64,000 nt of DNA from Populus alba. Its lineage: Eukaryota; Streptophyta; Magnoliopsida; Malpighiales; Salicaceae. The stretch is from assembly GCF_005239225.2 (NCBI RefSeq), contig NC_133291.1:2852001-2916000 (forward strand), read 5' to 3'. The position numbers and the translations under genes were made by a program. Positions 48,889 through 61,375 of this stretch are shown here, one piece after another; the stretch's first letter is position 1; each line of letters begins with the position of its first letter. A model generated the notes under the pieces. It made no database searches, was not told where the DNA came from, and saw nothing but the letters and a program-made list of their open reading frames with translations.

Positions 48889-49448
48889 ACGACGTTGTCT
48901 GCTAGGGAGTTTCACTTAATTTTTTAACATTGTGTGTTAAAAAACCTTGTAAGAACTTGATTGTGTCTGGACCACTGAACCGAATTACAGAACGGGGTTT
49001 TAAGAAGGAGACAAGAGGACCTGTGCGTGTGTTTGTTTAAGACGTGGTAGTTTTTGGCGAAGATTGATTTGAAAAGACTCATTTTTTTAATTATTTTTTT
49101 GGGGGGGTTGTTTATTAGATTTTATGGGATTATGCTGTGGTTGTAATGATGGGGATTGAGCTTCTATGACAACTTGAATTTGATTACTGTCTGCTAGCGA
49201 AGTAAGAAGTGGAACTCAATTATACTTACATACCCCACGAGCTAGATGCTCGGGTTGCTGACACGTGCGTTGCGGACCCAGTGAATGATGTCACGTGCAT
49301 TAAAATTCTTCATGAATTGAATTTCTCGTTAAAATTATAATTCTCAAAAACTGTGAAATAACGAATCAAAATTTGACCCTTCTTTTTAAGCAAACAAGCT
49401 GCACAATTTTCTTTCTAAAATCAACTTTACCAAAGGAAAACGAAGAGG

Positions 49449-49612
49449 TTGTTTGGGGTTGTGATGTAATAGTTGTTTTATAATTTTATATTTAAAATTA
49501 TTTTTTTATATTTTTAAATCATTTTGATGTAATGTATTAATATAAAAATAATAAAAATAATTTTAATATATTTTTAAATAAAAAATTATAATACTTTAAA
49601 CACTCCTTGAGA
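49449..49612. repeat. Dispersed AT-rich MITE-like repeat
   Basis: Left edge TTGTTTGGGGTTGTG, core TTTTAAATCATTTTGATGTA, right edge TACTTTAAACACTCC. Confidence 0.55.
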
Positions 49613-49744
49613 AAAACATACACCTCCTAATCATTAACCTTAATAGGATTTGATTAAAAAGATTCATAGACTAGGTATGGAGAATTAGATTTACTAAGTG
49701 GTTATTAATTTGAAATTAATTAGATTTAAAAAATTAGATTTTAA

Positions 49745-49922
49745 CCATCTAGTAAATGGTTTAATAATAAGAGCTTAAAATTAAAGGATTTACTTCCCTG
49801 TGGTCTTAAATTTGAGTTATGTAAATGATTATTAAAGATTTATATTGTTGTTAATTTTTGAATTCATAAAATTAATTGAAATACATATAAACTGATCTCG
49901 ATATTTATATTAATAAAAAAAA
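49745..49922 (+). mobile_element. SINE remnant
   Basis: CCATCTAGTAAATGG (A-box region), GTGGTCTTAAATTTGAGTTA (B-box region), TATTGTTGTTAATTTTTGAA, AATTAATTGAAATACA and a terminal ATATTAATAAAAAAAAA follow the order seen in the 12667 copy. Confidence 0.5.
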
Positions 49923-50324
49923 ATGTGGAATTTAATTAATTTATTCATCTTCTTGTTTGTAAATGATAGAACATCCAGGAAACTTTTATTCAATTTTACT
50001 ACTACTTGACATGACAAGTGACATAAAAATAAAGAGCCATGGGAATGAGCCGTTAAATACAAATTCAAGGAAAAAGGGAAGTAGAGAAATGCTTCAGTGC
50101 TGAACCATTAGATGATTATATTTCGAATTTTATATTTGGAAGCATTCAAAATTCTGACAATTGTCTTCAGTGTAGAACTTTTCATGATCATCTCAAGTCT
50201 ATTAAATGGTACACTTCCCTTCATTCCCACCTCACCAAACTCAGCTCCCACTTGTCACTCCACAGGCACAAACATACAACCCAGAGAGAGAGAGAGTTGC
50301 CTGAAATACTGTGAGTTGCTAGAA

Positions 50325-51413
50325 ATGGCCATGAACCACCTCTTATCATATGATCATGACGACGACGACGACTACATTGACATGGAAGTAAGCTCATACT
50401 CCACCTTCTTCTGCCAATCTATAGGCTCGCCTCCATTCCCAAAAGAGTTCGAGTTCCAAAAGTCCACAGCTTCACTAGAAAAAGACACCACAACTTCCCC
50501 AGCTGACGAGCTCTTCTACAAAGGCAAGCTCCTTCCCCTTCACCTTCCTCCACGTTTACAAATGGTAGAGAAAATCCTAGAAAACTCTAACTCTTCATAT
50601 GATCATAGAAAAGACACATTTGAAGAATTCTTCAGCACCCCGCTAATGACGACTGCCCCTACACCGACTTCGACCAGCACTCCTTTTGAATCCTGCAATA
50701 TTTCACCTGCCGAGTCTTGTTATGTCAGTAGAGAACTAAATCCAGAAGAGTATCTCTTTGAATATTCAAGTGAAACTGGTGGTTTTATCGATGAAAACCC
50801 AAAACCGTCTTGGACCAAAAAGCTTAATCTGATCAAACAGTCCTCACTTAGCTCAAAACTGAAGGCTTCCCGGGCTTACCTCAAGTCTTTGTTCGGTAAG
50901 TCTGGTTGCTCGGATGATTCATGTACAGTGGCTTCAAAAGTTGCAGATGAAGTGACAGTTTCAAAAGCCAAAGAGACTTCGAACAAATATGTGAAGCCAG
51001 CAAAGAAGACGCCTTGTGGGCAAATCCAGAAAGATAAATACCAAACTTCAACTACTGCATTGCAGAACAAACAAAGGATCAGCGAGGACGGTAGTGGTCG
51101 CTTCCACAGGAGATCATTCTCAATGTCCATCAAACGGTATTCAACAAAGAAGTCTTCATCATCATCTGACTCGTCATCATCTTCAAGCTCGACTAGTTCA
51201 AATGGGTTTCATCGGCTGCCATTTCTGAAGAGAAGCAGCAGTGCAAAATCCGAGATAGAGAATCCAATCCAGGGAGCAATTGCACATTGCAAACAGTCCC
51301 AGCAGCTGTTCCATTCGAGGAAGACTGTAAATGAAGCCAAGTTATACTCATTATCAGCTTCCAGAATTTCCATATGTGATGAACAAGAAAGGCCAGTTCT
51401 TTGCAGAGGCTGA
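50325..51413 (+). CDS. Membrane-associated kinase regulator (MAKR/BKI1-related)
   Basis: An intronless gene of 362 residues starting at the ATG in context GAAATGGCC; the frame stays open upstream to 50112 but that stretch is leader. The N terminus has an acidic run DHDDDDDYIDMEVSS (residues 11-24); YIDMEVSS is a hallmark of the MAKR family. The middle is Ser/Thr-rich with a basic amphipathic part, SSKLKASRAYLKSLFGKSGC, that could bind membranes. A Lys/Ser tract follows (SIKRYSTKK then a poly-Ser run), then FLKRSSSAKSEIENPIQGAI, also typical of MAKRs. MAKR proteins bind the plasma membrane electrostatically and modulate receptor kinases; BKI1 inhibits BRI1. Position relative to SAC3A and ABCG suggests MAKR4 (At2g39370) or a paralogue, but the member assignment is uncertain. 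Confidence 0.82.
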   Translation: MAMNHLLSYDHDDDDDYIDMEVSSYSTFFCQSIGSPPFPKEFEFQKSTASLEKDTTTSPADELFYKGKLLPLHLPPRLQMVEKILENSNSSYDHRKDTFEEFFSTPLMTTAPTPTSTSTPFESCNISPAESCYVSRELNPEEYLFEYSSETGGFIDENPKPSWTKKLNLIKQSSLSSKLKASRAYLKSLFGKSGCSDDSCTVASKVADEVTVSKAKETSNKYVKPAKKTPCGQIQKDKYQTSTTALQNKQRISEDGSGRFHRRSFSMSIKRYSTKKSSSSSDSSSSSSSTSSNGFHRLPFLKRSSSAKSEIENPIQGAIAHCKQSQQLFHSRKTVNEAKLYSLSASRISICDEQERPVLCRG

Positions 51414-52325
51414 TCTTCACCTATAACAAAAAAGAAAGCATAAATTATAACCTAGTTTCCAATGCTTTCCTTTCTCTGGTTGTGCTATATTTATCGTACG
51501 TCTATCCTTTGTTCGGGGAAGGAGTAAAACTCTTAATGCCTGTGTTTTAACTGCTAGATCAGACCATGCTGCTGTAGTTTCTGAAAACGCCCAATAAATT
51601 CTCGTTTCCTTAAAGCGCCAAGGTATAATGAGCACGGCTATATGTGGTAATGAGTGCTAGCGAATTAGGTACTTCTCAAGAGAATGCCAAAGCTTTTTAC
51701 TCGCTAGTCACGATGAAATAAACAATGTAGCATTATTCATCTTGAAGCCAAATGCCAAAGATAAAAACGAGTAAATCATACAAGCTGAAAATCAAACACA
51801 TGTTTTTAACATATGCAGGGTTATATTCCCTTCTTATAAAATACCAGCAGTTTTGAAGAGCATCGTGACAGGTTTCCAGTTTTCAGGGGAGAATAGAACT
51901 TCAAGAATCCTGATCTCAACTCTCTAAGTATATTTTCCCAGAGGTATAGGATTTTACTTGGCCCTCGGCTAACCTAAAATGTTTCTTTAAGATTAGTACT
52001 TTTACCATTAATTGTTTCAATGACAAGGAGAAGAAAATCAATCTTCTTACCATCATTAAGTTCCTCTAGTAATTTGACATTGCTTGCCTGTAAAGTATAG
52101 ATGAATCTCACTATAAGCATTCATTTGAAAACCCTAAAGCAAGAAAAGTGGAAAGTAATGCAGATGAGGCAAAGTTGAACATCATTATGTCAAGCCAATG
52201 ATAGGATGACGGATCTAATCATGATTAGGATTGAAAAAAAAAACCCCACCTGTCTGCCTCTTAATCGCAACTAAGAGACACCTACCTGTATTTAATATGT
52301 AAACAAGGAATAGTGATTCCAGATA

Positions 52326-52358
52326 GGAAAAAAATAATAATAATAATAAGAAGAAGAA
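52326..52358. repeat. AAT/AAG triplet microsatellite
   Basis: AATAATAATAATAATAAG followed by AAGAAGAAGC. Confidence 0.9.
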
Positions 52359-53121
52359 GCACGGTCTCTTCCAACAAAATACATAAAAGGTTAATTACAA
52401 GATGTGGAAAGGGATACAGTAGCCAGTCCCTATACATGCCCAGGGTGCTCTATGTCAAGCCTACTGAGTTCAGTAGAGAAAGATACACTACAAGCACGTC
52501 AAATGAGAAACAAGAAATCTGCAGGCGGCTCGTTTCCCTTCTTTTAATTTTCTTAGTGGGTGTACTAGACCTTAAAATAAGTGAACATGTCAGCTAGAAT
52601 TTTGGCAAGATTAGAGCCAAAGAAAGCAGTGAAAAGGCTAATTGATGTTGTTGAGCACTAAGGGATGCCACAAAGCATATATTATCAAACACTTTTCCCC
52701 ACCCAACTTCCTGGTTTTTCTACAAGGAGAAGTAAAGGTAGGCGGCCTCACATACCTACTGGAAACCAATTAAATATGTTGCAATAAACCAAGATCTACC
52801 ACTTCACATGCCTATTTGGCTAATTAGAAATTACAAATCTAAGTTCTGTGGGTGATTAAGAGGTTAATGCACTCGATCTCACTATCGCACTATCTTATGA
52901 TTCGGTGTTGAATTGTTTTTAGGGAAAGAAGACATGATCACAGCCCCATCAAGAATCGCCCACTGCTATTGCCACACAGGTTATAAAATCAGAACAAAAA
53001 TCACATCCATGTCTATTGGCAGTTGGGTAAGATAGTCTAGGTGAAGTTCGAACAACTACAAAGTTTATTTCATATGGGTCTTGCAACACATTTGATAACA
53101 CACCGAGAAAGGAAAAGGCAA

Positions 53122-53232
53122 GACCGGACAGCTTGCTTGGTGGGCTGGGTGGCCTCCTCTTTGCTGTGCCTGTCCGGTCAGCTTAAGTGGGAGTTTGCCC
53201 AGCCCCTAGACCGGACAGCAAGCTGTCCGGTC
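53122..53232. repeat. Four-copy palindromic 10-mer cluster in a GC-rich patch
   Basis: GACCGGACAG occurs at 53122-53131 and 53209-53218, and its reverse complement CTGTCCGGTC at 53170-53179 and 53223-53232, in the order forward-reverse-forward-reverse. The last pair makes a perfect 10-base stem with a 4-base loop (CAAG). The outermost pair extends to a 15-base inverted repeat (GACCGGACAGCTTGC). Confidence 0.9.
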
Positions 53233-53709
53233 ACATGAGGTTGGGCCACGGCTTCACATGATTAGGCCGAAATGCAATGCTAGAATGGAAACTCATCGGG
53301 GCCCGAAAGAATCGCCGGGAACACCTTTAACTATTGATTCTTAATGGCCACTTCCGGTCACTAGAAGCCATCCCTTTAGCTATAGAGCTGGAAAAACGCA
53401 GATTAAAATGGTCAGGAGAGGTTGGCAGCAAGAATCACAGGTTGTTGCCCTCATGCAATAGCATATCAGCAAGCATAAAAGCGAAGATCTGGAAACAAAT
53501 CAGGACGCGTGTTTAGGCTGCAATCGAAGCACTATCTGTAGTCAGGAATGTAATAAAGGTGTAAGATATCTGAGCTAGAAACCGTAATGCTTTTACTCTG
53601 TGGCTTATGCATACCTTGTTTGCCATTCTTTACAAAGATTAGTAATTGACAAACATTCGAGTTCCAAGTTTCACTCCTGTTTTGCGGACCTCATTGCATT
53701 AAGAGTATA

Positions 53710-53892
53710 TTTGTTTTTACTTTTTAAAAAATGATTCTGAAAAAGTTATTAAAAAAATGAAAATTTTCTTTTATAATTATGAATTGTTTTGATGTAGTGA
53801 TATTAAAAATAATTTTTTTAATAAAAAAAATATTTTAATATATTTTCAAGTAAATAATACTTTAAAAAATAACCATTACTATAATTTAAGGC
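53710..53892. repeat. Dispersed AT-rich MITE-like repeat
   Basis: Left edge TTTGTTTTTACTTTT, core GAATTGTTTTGATGTAGTGA, right part AATACTTTAAAAAATAACC. Confidence 0.55.
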
Positions 53893-54777
53893 TCTAGAAT
53901 CTCTCACAAACACCACCTAACAATTTAAGGCTCAGATGTATAATATAGTTTATATATATTTTCGTAGGCACTAAATATTCTTTGGTGATTTGTGGTTAAA
54001 TTTTGCGTCAAGGACACCAGGCACCAACTCTATTTTCTTTCTTTATTTGTTTTTTCTTCTTTACTCGAGGGACCTTTCATGGCGTCAAGGAAGGAGTTAA
54101 AAAATGCTAGGACAAGGAAAAACCTAGGCCTAGTTAAGAACCATCCTGCTCGAAAACAACATCAAGTCCATGATATCTGATCTGTTACAAGTGATGTACC
54201 ATCAAATAAATATATTCCATTTGACAGCAGCAATTTAATACAAATCCCACTCTCATTCCCAGTGAAGGAAGGTGGCCGGAAATTACCTTATGATCGAAAC
54301 ACACACAAAAAGGGTCAGTTAACACAAACCCTATACAGTACTTGTATTCTTGTAAGAATCATAGTTTAATTTTATATTCAAGGGGAACAGGAGCGCCCCA
54401 TAATTTGCAGATGCGTTTTTTGTGTCCCTAGCACTATCAGAAACTTGGTTTCTCAGATGAAAGATTTACTTAGGCTAATTAGCAATCCTCAAAGCATTGA
54501 GACATTTTCTCTAGAAGAAAGTCTCACCACTATGAAATAGTACTAGGAATGGTGGGTTTTTTTTTATCCTGATCCTCTTTCAACTGCAGAGGCCTTCGAA
54601 TTTCATCCTTGCATTCCCAGATATCATCAACTTTGGGCTCGGGAAAGATGTCATCCGCTAACATGAATAGAAGTAACTTTTGAAAGAAATACTTTTTATT
54701 AGCCATAAAACTTTCGGTTACCTGCTGTACTCCCATTGTTTCTGGTGTACAATTGCCAAAAGTTGCAAATTCACACA

Positions 54778-57700
54778 TTAAAGGGCGTAAATTCGGTCAA
54801 CTTCTGAATTGGAAAACTCCGAGTTATGGTGCCCAGAATTCGATCCACTTCTCCTTGAATGCTTATCCCTTTTCCTCATTGAGCGAATCCTCTTCGACTT
54901 CACCACATAATAAGTCATGGTTCCAAGAACTGCAGTCATTATAACACCGCCAACAATTGTAATTAACACTGCAGCCCATTCATGTTTACGGCCAACCACT
55001 ATGTAAGAGGAGGCCATAAAAGCCACTGATGTGCACACGGAAGCCAACCACATCAATTTGTTAATCACTTCCACTACCCGCCTCTCAGCTTTTGTCTCAC
55101 CTCTGACCAAAGTAATTTGAACCACCACAACAGCCAAGGATGTAAAGAGGGCAATGGCATTAAAGATGAAGAAAATTTTGAAAGAAGCATGGCTCACCAC
55201 CACAGCCATCCCACTATCGAAATCACCACCAGGTACAGTGAAGATCGCTGCAAAAGCAACGGTTGCAAATAGCACTGCGACCACAGTTACAGAGTTGGTG
55301 GCATTGTTGATCCCTTCACGGTGTAATTTTCTAAGCTCTTTTGAAATATTATGCACATTCTTGTTGGTCCTTCTGGTTTGTTCCAGCTGGGTGTGAACAT
55401 CATTCTTAATTTGAGCGACAGTTTTCCTCAACTCATCCTTTGGTTGGTTGAGTTCATTAGCTCTAAGAGCACCATAGCGAGAAAGACACTCCTTTATATC
55501 TGATGATTCTTCAGAAAGGACAAGCTCTTCTGCTATATCAAGCGCTGTTTTGTGGTCTCTGGTCAGAGCATTAACGTTGGTGTCAGGAAGCAATAACAAC
55601 TCATTCACTATCTGCAAAAGAAGAGCCAACCTTGAGATGTTAGTTAATCCGCTAAAAGCAATTTGATTGTTATTATTTTTAGAATTCGTGGTGTATTTTA
55701 AAAAGGGAGATGGAAACTGATGAGCAATCCATATAATACCAGAACCTAAGTGGGTTGGGTGTGTGTGTCATAACATAGAAAGAATTACACATGGGAAAAC
55801 CCGCCAGCATGATGCATGCATTTCTAGAATACATAATCAAAATTAAAAATTGAGATTGCATTCTGACACAAATATTGCTTGTAGTTTTGGGAGGGAGAAA
55901 GATTAAAAATTATCACCTCTGCTCTCTTCTTCCTTGTTGCTGCATGTAATGCTGTATTGCCAAACTTGTCCGGAAGCATCACAATCGCAGCATCTGCGTC
56001 GAGAAGCAATTTCACCACCTCGCAGCTCTGCCCTTTTACAGCCATATGCAAAGCAGTCTGCCCTTTCTTGTCAGTCCTTCGTGCTAACTGGGGATCTTTG
56101 CTAAGCAATGCTTTTACAATATCTACATGTCCCTGGCGGGCAGCTAAATGCAAGGCATTTTTCCCATTAGATCTAGAAATCTCCAATAAGCTACCATCCT
56201 TTGACAGTAATTCGATGACTACTGCAGTATGCCCTCTTGTAGCGGCAGATACAAGAGGAGTTGTATTCGATGGGCCATGTGTTTGGCTCAGGCTGGGATC
56301 GTGATCTAGTAGCACTTGGACAATGGCTGTAATAAAAGTATTATAGTGAGCACATCTTCCCTAGGATTTTTATAAAATGTTATAGCTAATGGGAAAACTG
56401 TAGCATACATCAAGATTTTTGTGGCATCAGATTTCACTGTGAGACTTCTTACAGAAATAAGATACCAAAACATTACCCCCAAGACTAAAAGTGTTGATTT
56501 AAAAGTAGAGGCATGATTGAAACCAGTGCTAGAACTTTTCTGGGAAGGAGTGAAAGGACGATGATTCTTGAAATGGAATTTTCCTAAAGATGAGACATGC
56601 TCTATGGACTATAGCCCTGGGAAAGCCACTTCCAGACATAATCATCTTTCTAATTATATTCCAGTTTTCTCTTTTGAACTTAAGAGATTACTTATGATGC
56701 TCATGATTCACTAGCAACATGACTAAGATTATTTCCAGTAAAGATCAAGACTATCCAAGCTTGCTTGATGGCCAAGAAGGATGATTCATCGTGGTTATGG
56801 CACTTTTAATATGGCCGCTTGAATTTCAATGGCTTGAGGACACTTTATTAGAAGCAAATGATGATTGGCCTAGGTCAAATTAATTTCTTTATTCTAGTAT
56901 ATGATAAAAAAAATACAAAAATTGATTAATCCTCAGCCCAATACTGAAGGATCAAAATCAATAAAAAACCTCATACTAAATGATGAAATTAAGAAGGAAA
57001 AAAAAAGGTAATAGAAAAGAGTATAGTCGTGCTAGGATATCTTTCATTTTCTTCGTAAGTGGTTAGATGTGAAGTTCTTATAATAGCATAACAAAATATA
57101 CTTCATCATTTGAGGGGTGGAGGAGATCTTATAAACAAACTACTGAACCCAATTCACCATATTTGCTTCATATCTTCTCAAGGAAACAGAAGGACAGAAA
57201 GCTACATCATCTACTTTATTGAAGAATCATAATATACCATGAACCTTAAGACTCATCATAAAAAAACCACAAGTAACCAAAAAGCCAGATTGCTTGAGAT
57301 ATATGGGATTGTTTTATGGAAAAGATAATGTAAGTAATAATTGAGCTACCTATAATTGCAAGATAATATACTGCCATCAAGCAACACCTAATTACAAACA
57401 ATCAAAATCTACAAATTTGTGTGCAACGGGGAAATGCGAAAAGCTTAGAATATTACCATGGTGCCCTTGGACGGCAGCAATATGCAACGGATCATACCCA
57501 GACCTATTCTTCCTCGTGAGGCACTCCTTATTCGAATATTTCAGTAACTCCGTAACCACCTCAAGATGCCCTTTATCTGCGGCAGTGAACAGCGCAGTCT
57601 CCCCTAACTCATTCACCTCATTAACCACCGATGCCCTTATGTCTGCAACCTCAGCATCAAAATCAGCTCCACTAAAAGTCCCCACCATTTGCGAATTAAT

Positions 57701-58559
57701 ATCATCAAGTATCCGCTGCACATCAGCCAAATTGCCACGCTGAGCCGCCAGATGGAGCTCAGTATCGTTGTGGCGACCAGTAACTTGTTTTACATACTTC
57801 TTCTTTCCTGCTTGATCAATTCGTTTGCCGGAATTCGACAAAACTAAAGCTGGGGCAGTTGATGTTGAAGATGGTGATGGTGTCTGTGATGGGTCGGTAA
57901 GAGGGTCTTGGTTTAGTTGCGGCTGCACTAATCCCTTCTCTAAATCCCTCTCCAACCCTACAAAAATCCATCAATTTATCAATCACAGAGATTATGCAAA
58001 GTCAAACTAATACTACTACAAAAATTGTTCTTTTTACTCTGCTTTGTTTCAAGTGAAAAAGGATATAGAAAGATAATATTGTTCTCGGAGAAAATGGAAA
58101 AAACTTTATATGGGCTGTAATAAGACACATGATTTGCTAGATTCAAGGATGTAACATTCTATTAGAATTCAGCAACCCAATTTTTCTAGTTCCATTTCCT
58201 TCAAAATCGGGCAGATTTAGGTTTGAATTTAAAAGAATATTTATATGCATCTCAAAAAGCAAAAAAAAGGTAAATTGATCAGGGAAAATTCAAAAGTCTC
58301 TTTGACTCAAGGGAAAATCACAAAGAACCAGAAAAATTAAATCTTTGTTCCGATTACTACTGAATTTAGCTGCAAAATACATCACTTTTTCGTACCATCA
58401 AACAAGCAAACAAAGCAAATGAATAAGTAAATAAAAAGATCAGAAGAAGCAAGAAAATACATGAAGGGATGCTGATCTTTGACCATTAGATAAAATCTAG
58501 AGGCATAAATCGATGTGTGAATAGATTAGTACAGTACCTTCTTCCATTGGTGAAGCCAT
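54778..58559 (-). CDS. ITN1: Ankyrin repeat-PGG domain membrane protein, ITN1
   Basis: Exons on the minus strand are 58559-58538, 57957-57457, 56326-55917 and 55611-54778. All introns are GT-AG with consistent phases. The product is 588 residues, the length of Arabidopsis ITN1. A Ser/Thr/Pro-rich head is followed by ITN1-type sequence (KYVKQVTGRHNDTELHLAA at about 62-80), then about seven ankyrin repeats to about residue 370 (GETALFTAADKGHLEVV, YDPLHIAAVQGHH, KNALHLAARQGHVDIV, GQTALHMAVKGQS). The PGG domain starts at about 405 (LHREGINNATNSVTVVAVLF) with the PGG motif at 438-440, and four transmembrane segments lie at about 418-437, 456-476, 497-517 and 526-547. The tail is basic (SKRIRSMRKRDKHSRRSGS). 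ITN1 is a plasma-membrane protein whose loss raises salt tolerance and changes ABA-linked reactive oxygen responses in Arabidopsis. No damage is seen. The first exon encodes only seven residues and one base. Confidence 0.95.
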
Positions 58560-58782
58560 GGTTAGTTAGAACTTGGAACTTGCTGGTGAAGTTGGAAAGA
58601 AGAGAGAGAATGAGCGTATGTGTGAGAGATTGTACTAATAAGAGATTAGACAAGTCAAAAGAAAGTTCGTGGAAGGAAGAGAGCATGAGCGTGTAACATT
58701 CTTCGATGTTGCTTTTGTCTGTTTCACTCCGAAAAGCATTTGGGAGTAACTACCCTCTTCTTACCGAATCATCTTTTGATTT

Positions 58783-58999
58783 GTGTTTGGTTTTACACCG
58801 TATTTAGAATTATATGTTGTTGTTTTTTAAAGTATTTTTTATTTAAAAAAATATATTAATAATATTTTTTTATTTTTTTAAAATTATTTTTAAATCAATA
58901 CATCAAAATAATTTGAAAAAATCAAAAATATATTAATTCAAAGTAAAAAAAAAATTAAAATTTTTTTGAAAGTGCTTTTAAAAAACACTTTCAAACACC
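58783..58999. repeat. Dispersed AT-rich MITE-like repeat with inverted ends
   Basis: Starts GTGTTTGGTTTTACACC and ends CACTTTCAAACACC, so the ends are imperfect inverted repeats (GTGTTTG / CAAACAC). It is the most complete copy of the family in this window. Confidence 0.65.
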
Positions 59000-59308
59000 C
59001 TCTTAATTTAAATAAATAAAAAATACTCATTCTATTAAATTTAATTAGAGCAGTATGTGATCTACTCGAATCGTTTGAAAATAGATGAGGTCGATATCAA
59101 AAATACTCTGTTTGATAAAAAATAATTAACACGATATCCATAAATTAACTCAATACCTAAGTTTTCTTCGAACGGATCTGAAACAATGCTGTTCGTTTCA
59201 GACAAGAAGTCGTTTTTTTTTCTTGGTATGATATTTGTTGGATTTTACTTGGGAGCCGTCATCCAAGGCAGGTGTATCTGTACATCAATTAAATTTGCTC
59301 TTTACTTG

Positions 59309-59360
59309 CCCCTCCTCCTCCTCCTCCTCCTCCTCCTCCTCCTCCTCCTCCTCCTTCTTC
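59309..59360. repeat. (CTC)n triplet microsatellite
   Basis: About fourteen CTC/CCT triplets followed by CTTCTTC. Confidence 0.95.
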
Positions 59361-59389
59361 TTTTTGCTGTTGGAGTTTTTTTTTTAATA

Positions 59390-59552
59390 TTTTTTTGTTT
59401 TAAAATGTTTTAAAATAATATTTTTATTATTATTATTATTTAAAAATTATTTTTAGCACCAATATATTAAAACAATCTAAAAAAAAATTTAAATAAAAAA
59501 AATTTAAAATTTTTATGAAACGTTTTTTAAAACACCATTCTAAATAACCCTA
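59390..59552. repeat. Dispersed AT-rich MITE-like repeat
   Basis: Core TAAAAATTATTTTTAGCACC and AATATATTAAAACAATC, right part AAACGTTTTTTAAAACACC. It lies directly after the CTC microsatellite. Confidence 0.55.
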
Positions 59553-61124
59553 AATGAAAATCCTAGAAGTTAAATGGGTGAATCGCAAGCGTTACAGTTG
59601 AGTGATTTTTTTGGACCAGTTTTCAAGTATGATATATTCTCTTCTTTAATTTAAATAAAAATTGTTCATTCGCACCAAAATTGAAATGTGCAAGAATTCT
59701 TGCGCCTTCTCACAAAATATATTTTTTTTAAAAATCAAAGTTAATGAGTTTGATCTAACATAACGACCTTGAAGCTAATAAGTTCTAGTCATCAGGAATT
59801 CAAATTTTAATAGAAGCATAATTCTCTCTACAATTTTATACTTCTCGTGAAATTTTATAGCATTAAAATGTTTATCCATAAAGTTGGTTTGTGTGCGATG
59901 GATTGGCGCACAAATTCTACTCCTAACAGGACGGTGAATAAAAAATTAAAAATTGAATAAGTGGATCACGTGGAGAAACTATAGCATAAACTTTATGCAG
60001 GACTACTGGGCCCTGAAGCTCCAAATTTTCCTGGAGTCAAATAAAAGTAAATGTGATAGGACAGGATATTAAGCTTAGGAAATAAAGTCCATACTCGTGT
60101 ATAAAAGAAATCCATAGCTGGAGCACATTTACGATGCACCGGAGTAGAAAATAATTATTGTTGACCATAATCTGGACGGGAATCGGAATGCAGTATTATG
60201 AGTGGTGAATTTTGGCAGCAAGCAAAGGCAACTGACCCCAAAATCCAAGTAACTCCGGTACCGGATTATATCTAAAGTCTGTTTTTGGTGAATTTAAGGA
60301 ATTTTTAATGTTAAAGTAAATATATATTTTTTATAGAGAAATGCTCATAATATTTTATTTTAGAAAAAATTATATAAATAAATATTTAGTTGATAATGGA
60401 GATCAAGAAACCCTTTATTTCAATGATTCAATAAGTTTTTATAACCCATAATTGTTATCTTTTGACAAAGAACAATACTAAAACTTTATATTTCTATTAT
60501 AGTATTTGATATTTATTACATGTCATCGAGAAAAAAATATCTATAACTCATTAAAATTTTGTAATTTAACATGCTTAGCAAAATTTTTAAAATCACAAGT
60601 ACTTGGACTCAACACTTTACTGAATTTAAATATACTAGATTTGACAACTTGATCTATATATATCTGGGCTTAACACTTGACTAAGTCTAAAAACAAGGTC
60701 TAACATCTCATTAGACTTGTATATGTTTAGACTCATCACTTGATTGAGCCAAATAATAATGATATGATACCTAAACAAACTTTTAAATATCTTAGCTTTA
60801 TATTTAATTGAGTTTAAAATTATTGGTTATGATAGCTTTTCAAGCCTATTCATCTCAACACAAAAATGAATTATCATCATTCCTCTACTTTCTTTAAAAT
60901 AAAAAATTCAGGTAAAAAAGAAAAGCATGTCGATTTATTACTTTCAAAGTCTAGTTTCTTTCGGTGTCATCGTTGTTGGCATTTTGACAACGTAATTCCA
61001 AATTTAAAAATTCTTCTCACAAAATGCTAAGGAAAGCTGGTTTCTTGTTAAAGGTTCCATTTCCTATGATTTTGATGTAGATTAATTTATGATTTATGAT
61101 AACGATTTCACCTCTAGTAAGAGA

Positions 61125-61375
61125 GTGGATTTATATTATTTTTTAATATATATTTTTCAATAAAAGTTTTTTAAACTTGAAACTTGTATAAATTCATATT
61201 ATTTTATATTTAATTTTTTTTAAAATAATGATAAGATTTAAGTTTGTGACTATTTAGTTATCAATATTTTTATATTATATTAAAAAACTATTTTAATTTA
61301 ATAATTTAAGTTGTTAAATAAAATTTTAAGATATAATTTATATTATTTTTTAAGATAGATATTTATTAACTTCTT
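61125..61375 (+). repeat. Dispersed AT-rich repeat, copy 2
   Basis: Related to 13900-14115: TTATATTATTTTTTAATATA edge, AAACTTGAAACTTGTATAAA, TATTATTTTATATTTAATTT, ATGATAAGATTTAAG, then the edge word again. Confidence 0.6.

Larger units (their letters stand above)
48889..50324. other. Intergenic DNA upstream of the MAKR gene
   Basis: Holds a MITE-like repeat (49449) and a SINE remnant (49745), listed separately. The last 110 bases are a CA-rich leader with a short AG run at 50284-50295, probably the MAKR 5' UTR. Confidence 0.6.
51414..54777. other. Intergenic DNA between MAKR and ITN1
   Basis: An AAT/AAG triplet run at about 52326-52358, a GC-rich patch with 10-mer palindromes at 53122-53232 and a MITE-like repeat at 53710 are listed separately. 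From 54530 the sequence is probably ITN1 3' UTR. Open stretches at 52313-52597 and 53041-53516 match no family I know. Confidence 0.5.

Noticed and set aside
50112..50324. In-frame N-terminal extension of the MAKR frame from an upstream ATG
   Set aside because: The downstream ATG has strong context and is directly followed by the conserved acidic head; the extension is CA/AG-rich leader sequence.
53041..53516. Short ORFs in the GC-rich patch near 53.2 kb
   Set aside because: They arise from the palindromic 10-mers and compositional bias; no conserved motif or splice structure.
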